The position numbers and the translations under genes are program-made. A stretch of 7,566 nucleotides of DNA from Pseudomonadota bacterium (lineage in GTDB: Bacteria; Pseudomonadota; Alphaproteobacteria; Acetobacterales; Acetobacteraceae): NCBI GenBank assembly GCA_023390705.1, contig JAEWCI010000315.1, positions 1 through 7,566 of the forward strand, read 5' to 3'. Under the pieces are notes generated by a model that was given only the letters and a program-made list of their open reading frames with translations, did no database searches and was not told where the DNA came from. Numbering within the stretch: the first letter of the stretch is position 1; every line of letters begins with the position of its first letter. This document shows, in pieces, positions 5,412 to 7,566 of the stretch.

Positions 5412-6862
5412 CGCTGCGGCTGCTCTGTGTCGCCTCGGAATGCGCGCCGCTTGTCAAGACCGGCGGCCTGGCGGATGTGGTGGGGGCGCTGCCGGGGGCC
5501 CTGGCGGCGGAGGATGTGCGCTGTACCGTGCTGCTGCCGGGCTACCCCGCCGTCCTGGCGGCGCTGGGCGAAGCCCGCCTGTTGCGGCAACTCGGTGATC
5601 TGTTCGGCGGGCCGGCCTGGCTGCGGCGCGGCCATGCGGCCGGCCTCGACATCATCGCCATCGAGGCGCCGCACCTCTATGCCCGGCCGGGCGGCCCTTA
5701 TCAGGCGCCGCATGGCGGGGACTGGCCGGACAACGCCATCCGCTTCGCCGCGCTCGGCGCTGTCGCGGCGCAACTGGCCGGCGGCGGGGTGGATGGCATC
5801 GGCTTCGACCTGGTGCATGCGCATGACTGGCAGGCCGGGCTGGTGCCGGCCTATCTGCGCTTCGCCGTGGCGCCACGCCGGGTGCCGGCGGTCTTCACCA
5901 TCCACAACCTGGCCTTCCAGGGGCAATTCCCGCTGGATCTCTTTCCCCGGCTCGGCCTGCCGCCGCAGGCGCTGTCCACCGAGGGGCTGGAGTATTACGG
6001 CAGCATCGGCTTCCTCAAGGCCGGCATCTGGTATGCCGACCGCATCACCACCGTCTCCCCCAGCTATGCCGCGGAAATCCGCACGCCGCAGATGGGCATG
6101 GGGCTGGACGGGCTGCTGCGCGGCCGTGCCGGCGTGCTCGGCGGCATCCTCAACGGCATCGACACCACGGAGTGGAACCCGGGGACGGACCCGCATCTCG
6201 CGGCCAATTTCACCGCCGCGGACCCGGCGCCACGGGTCGTCAACAAGCAGGCGCTGCGGCGCCGGCTCGGGCTTGCCGAGGATGCCGGCCGGCTGGTCTT
6301 CGGCTTCGTCGGCAGGCTGGCCTGGCAGAAGGGCGTGGACCTCATCCTCGGCGCGCTGCCGGCCCTGCTGGCCGAGGGCGCGCAGCTTGCCCTGCTCGGC
6401 ACCGGGGAGCCCGGGCTGGAACAGGCGGCCAGGGATGCCGCCGCGGCGCATCCTGGCCAGGTCGGCGCCGCCATCGGCTTCGATGAGGGCCTCGCGCGGC
6501 TGATCTATGGCGGCGCCGATGCCGTGCTGGTGCCCAGCCGCTTCGAGCCCTGCGGCCTCGCCCAACTCTGCGCGCTGCGCTACGGCGCGCTGCCGCTGGT
6601 GGCGCATACCGGCGGGCTGGTGGACACGGTGATCGACGCGAACGAGATGGCGCTGGAAGCGGGCTGCGCCACCGGCGTGCATTTCTCGCCCGTCGCGGTA
6701 GAGATGCTGGAAGCCGCCATCGGCCGCATGGCCGCGCTGCATCGCGACCCCAGCCTTTGGGGGCGCTGCCAGGCGAATGGGCTGAAGACCGATGTCTCCT
6801 GGTCCCGCTCGGCCTCCCGCTACGCCGCGCTCTATCGGGACACCATCGCGCATGCAGGTTGA
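5408..6862 (+). CDS. glgA: Glycogen synthase (ADP-glucose type)
   Basis: 484 residues, GT5 family (E. coli 477). It transfers glucose from ADP-glucose to the non-reducing ends of alpha-1,4-glucan in the cytosol. Seen: the N-terminal ADP-glucose motif KTGGLADV starting at Lys17, DLVHAHDWQAGL with HAHDW at 137-141, VFTIHNLAFQGQF, GRLAWQKGVDL with Arg303 and Lys308 (equivalents of the E. coli nucleotide-contacting Arg300 and Lys305), and SRFEPCGLAQL with the catalytic-site Glu380 (E. coli Glu377). Both Rossmann domains are complete. The ATG at 5408 sits in the ATGA overlap with glgC. An in-frame GTG at 5369 would add 13 residues inside glgC with no family support. There is no clear ribosome binding site, so translation is probably coupled to glgC. 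All catalytic motifs are intact. Confidence 0.98.
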   Translation: MTLRLLCVASECAPLVKTGGLADVVGALPGALAAEDVRCTVLLPGYPAVLAALGEARLLRQLGDLFGGPAWLRRGHAAGLDIIAIEAPHLYARPGGPYQAPHGGDWPDNAIRFAALGAVAAQLAGGGVDGIGFDLVHAHDWQAGLVPAYLRFAVAPRRVPAVFTIHNLAFQGQFPLDLFPRLGLPPQALSTEGLEYYGSIGFLKAGIWYADRITTVSPSYAAEIRTPQMGMGLDGLLRGRAGVLGGILNGIDTTEWNPGTDPHLAANFTAADPAPRVVNKQALRRRLGLAEDAGRLVFGFVGRLAWQKGVDLILGALPALLAEGAQLALLGTGEPGLEQAARDAAAAHPGQVGAAIGFDEGLARLIYGGADAVLVPSRFEPCGLAQLCALRYGALPLVAHTGGLVDTVIDANEMALEAGCATGVHFSPVAVEMLEAAIGRMAALHRDPSLWGRCQANGLKTDVSWSRSASRYAALYRDTIAHAG

Positions 6863-7566
6863 GGCCCGGCCGGGCCTGCCGGAGCCACTGGGCGCCACGC
6901 CCGACAATGGCGGCGTGAATCTCGCCATCCCGGCGCCGGGGGCGGATTCGGTGTGGCTCTGCGTCTTCGATGCGGCGGACCGGGAATTGGCGCGCATCCG
7001 GCTGCCCGGGCGCCTCGGCGATGTGCATCACGGCCATGTCGCCGGGCTGGGCGAGGGGACGCGCTACGGGCTGCGTGTGGCGGGCCCCTGGAACCCGGCG
7101 CGCGGCCATCGCTTCAACCCGCGGAAATTGCTGCTCGACCCCTGGGCGCGGGCGCTGGACCGGCCCTTCCGCCTGCACCCCGCCCTGTTCGACACCGGCG
7201 AATCCCCGGACGCGACCGACAGCGCCCCCTTCCTGCCCAAGGCGCTGGTGACCTCGCCACTGCCCGAACTGCACCGGCGCGCCGTGCCGCCCGGCCCGCA
7301 GGTGATCTACGAACTGCATGTGCGGGGCTTCACGGCGCGGCATCCAGGGGTGCCGGAAAGGCTGCGCGGCACCTTCGCCGGCCTGGCATACCCCGCCGCC
7401 ATCGCGCATCTGCGCCGCCTCGGCGTGACCACGCTGAAGCTGATGCCGGCGGCGGCCTGGGTGGATGAACGGCATCTGGTGGCGCTCGGCCTGACCAATT
7501 ACTGGGGCTACAACCCGGCCGCGCTGCTGGCGCCGGACCCGCGCCTGGCGCCGGGCGGCATGGCGG
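6852..7566 (+). CDS. glgX: Glycogen debranching enzyme, N-terminal part (cut by the right window edge)
   Basis: 238 codons are visible, open to the window end; full-length GlgX proteins are about 650-700 residues. GlgX hydrolyses the alpha-1,6 branch points of the limit dextrin left by GlgP. Seen: an N-terminal CBM48-like beta domain with PLGATPDNGGVNLAI (12-26), WLCVFD, LPGRLGDVHHGHV, YGLRVAGPW and RFNPRKLLLDPWA (87-99); then the start of the GH13 barrel with QVIYELHVRGFT (150-161), LRRLGVTTLKLMP, and LTNYWGYNPAALLAP starting at 214. The order and wording match E. coli GlgX closely. The catalytic Asp/Glu residues lie beyond the edge. The ATG at 6852 overlaps the glgA end by 11 bases in another frame, implying translational coupling. 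The related TreX isoamylases, used in trehalose synthesis, share this domain plan, but the glg context favours GlgX. Confidence 0.93.
   Translation, partial: MQVEARPGLPEPLGATPDNGGVNLAIPAPGADSVWLCVFDAADRELARIRLPGRLGDVHHGHVAGLGEGTRYGLRVAGPWNPARGHRFNPRKLLLDPWARALDRPFRLHPALFDTGESPDATDSAPFLPKALVTSPLPELHRRAVPPGPQVIYELHVRGFTARHPGVPERLRGTFAGLAYPAAIAHLRRLGVTTLKLMPAAAWVDERHLVALGLTNYWGYNPAALLAPDPRLAPGGMA

Noticed and set aside
5234..6997. A 587-codon minus-strand open frame opposite glgA, and a similar 377-codon frame at 6342-7475
   Set aside because: Both are antisense shadows of glgA and glgX with arginine/alanine/proline-rich translations and no recognisable domains.
1..7566. tRNA, rRNA, CRISPR arrays, insertion sequences, phage or defence genes
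   Set aside because: I saw no spaced repeat array, transposase motif, terminal inverted repeats or structured RNA gene; nearly all the sequence is accounted for by metabolic genes of uniform composition, with no sign of recent transfer.

Overview
The window is a stretch of very GC-rich, densely coding bacterial chromosome with a divergent layout. The left arm (minus strand) holds an electron transfer flavoprotein pair, etfB and the start of etfA. The right arm (plus strand) holds a glycogen metabolism cluster in the order glgP, glgC, glgA, glgX, with glgX cut by the window edge. The base composition, the strong Shine-Dalgarno sites and especially the GlgC sequence (it resembles, from memory, the Rhizobium/Agrobacterium type) point to an alphaproteobacterium. 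An Acetobacteraceae/Roseomonas-like host is my best guess, but taxonomy cannot be settled by eye.

Layout: 1-302 (minus) is the N-terminal part of EtfA. 302-1072 (minus) is a complete but divergent EtfB; its TGA shares one base with the etfA ATG. 1073-1546 is a 474-base divergent intergenic region. It is markedly less GC-rich towards glgP (about 45% GC by hand count at 1501-1560) and carries short inverted and direct repeats and a possible 22-codon leader ORF whose stop abuts the etfB ribosome binding site. 1547-4024 is glgP. A 115-base gap with a perfect 12-base palindrome directly after the glgP stop leads to glgC (4140-5411), which has a near-ideal ribosome binding site. glgC and glgA overlap by four bases (ATGA), and glgA and glgX overlap by eleven, so the last three genes look translationally coupled.

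How the genes work together: GlgC makes ADP-glucose from glucose-1-phosphate and ATP, and GlgA polymerises it into alpha-1,4-glucan. GlgP removes glucose from chain ends as glucose-1-phosphate, and GlgX removes the short branches that GlgP leaves. Synthesis and breakdown are therefore encoded together. The branching enzyme GlgB, which often sits between glgP and glgC, is not there; it may lie beyond the right edge or elsewhere. The ETF pair is metabolically unrelated: it would carry electrons from an unidentified dehydrogenase towards the quinone pool.

I found no previously undescribed system. The points most worth a second look are the atypical EtfB signature region, the possible leader ORF coupled to etfB, the repeats and start ambiguity at glgP, and the missing glgB.
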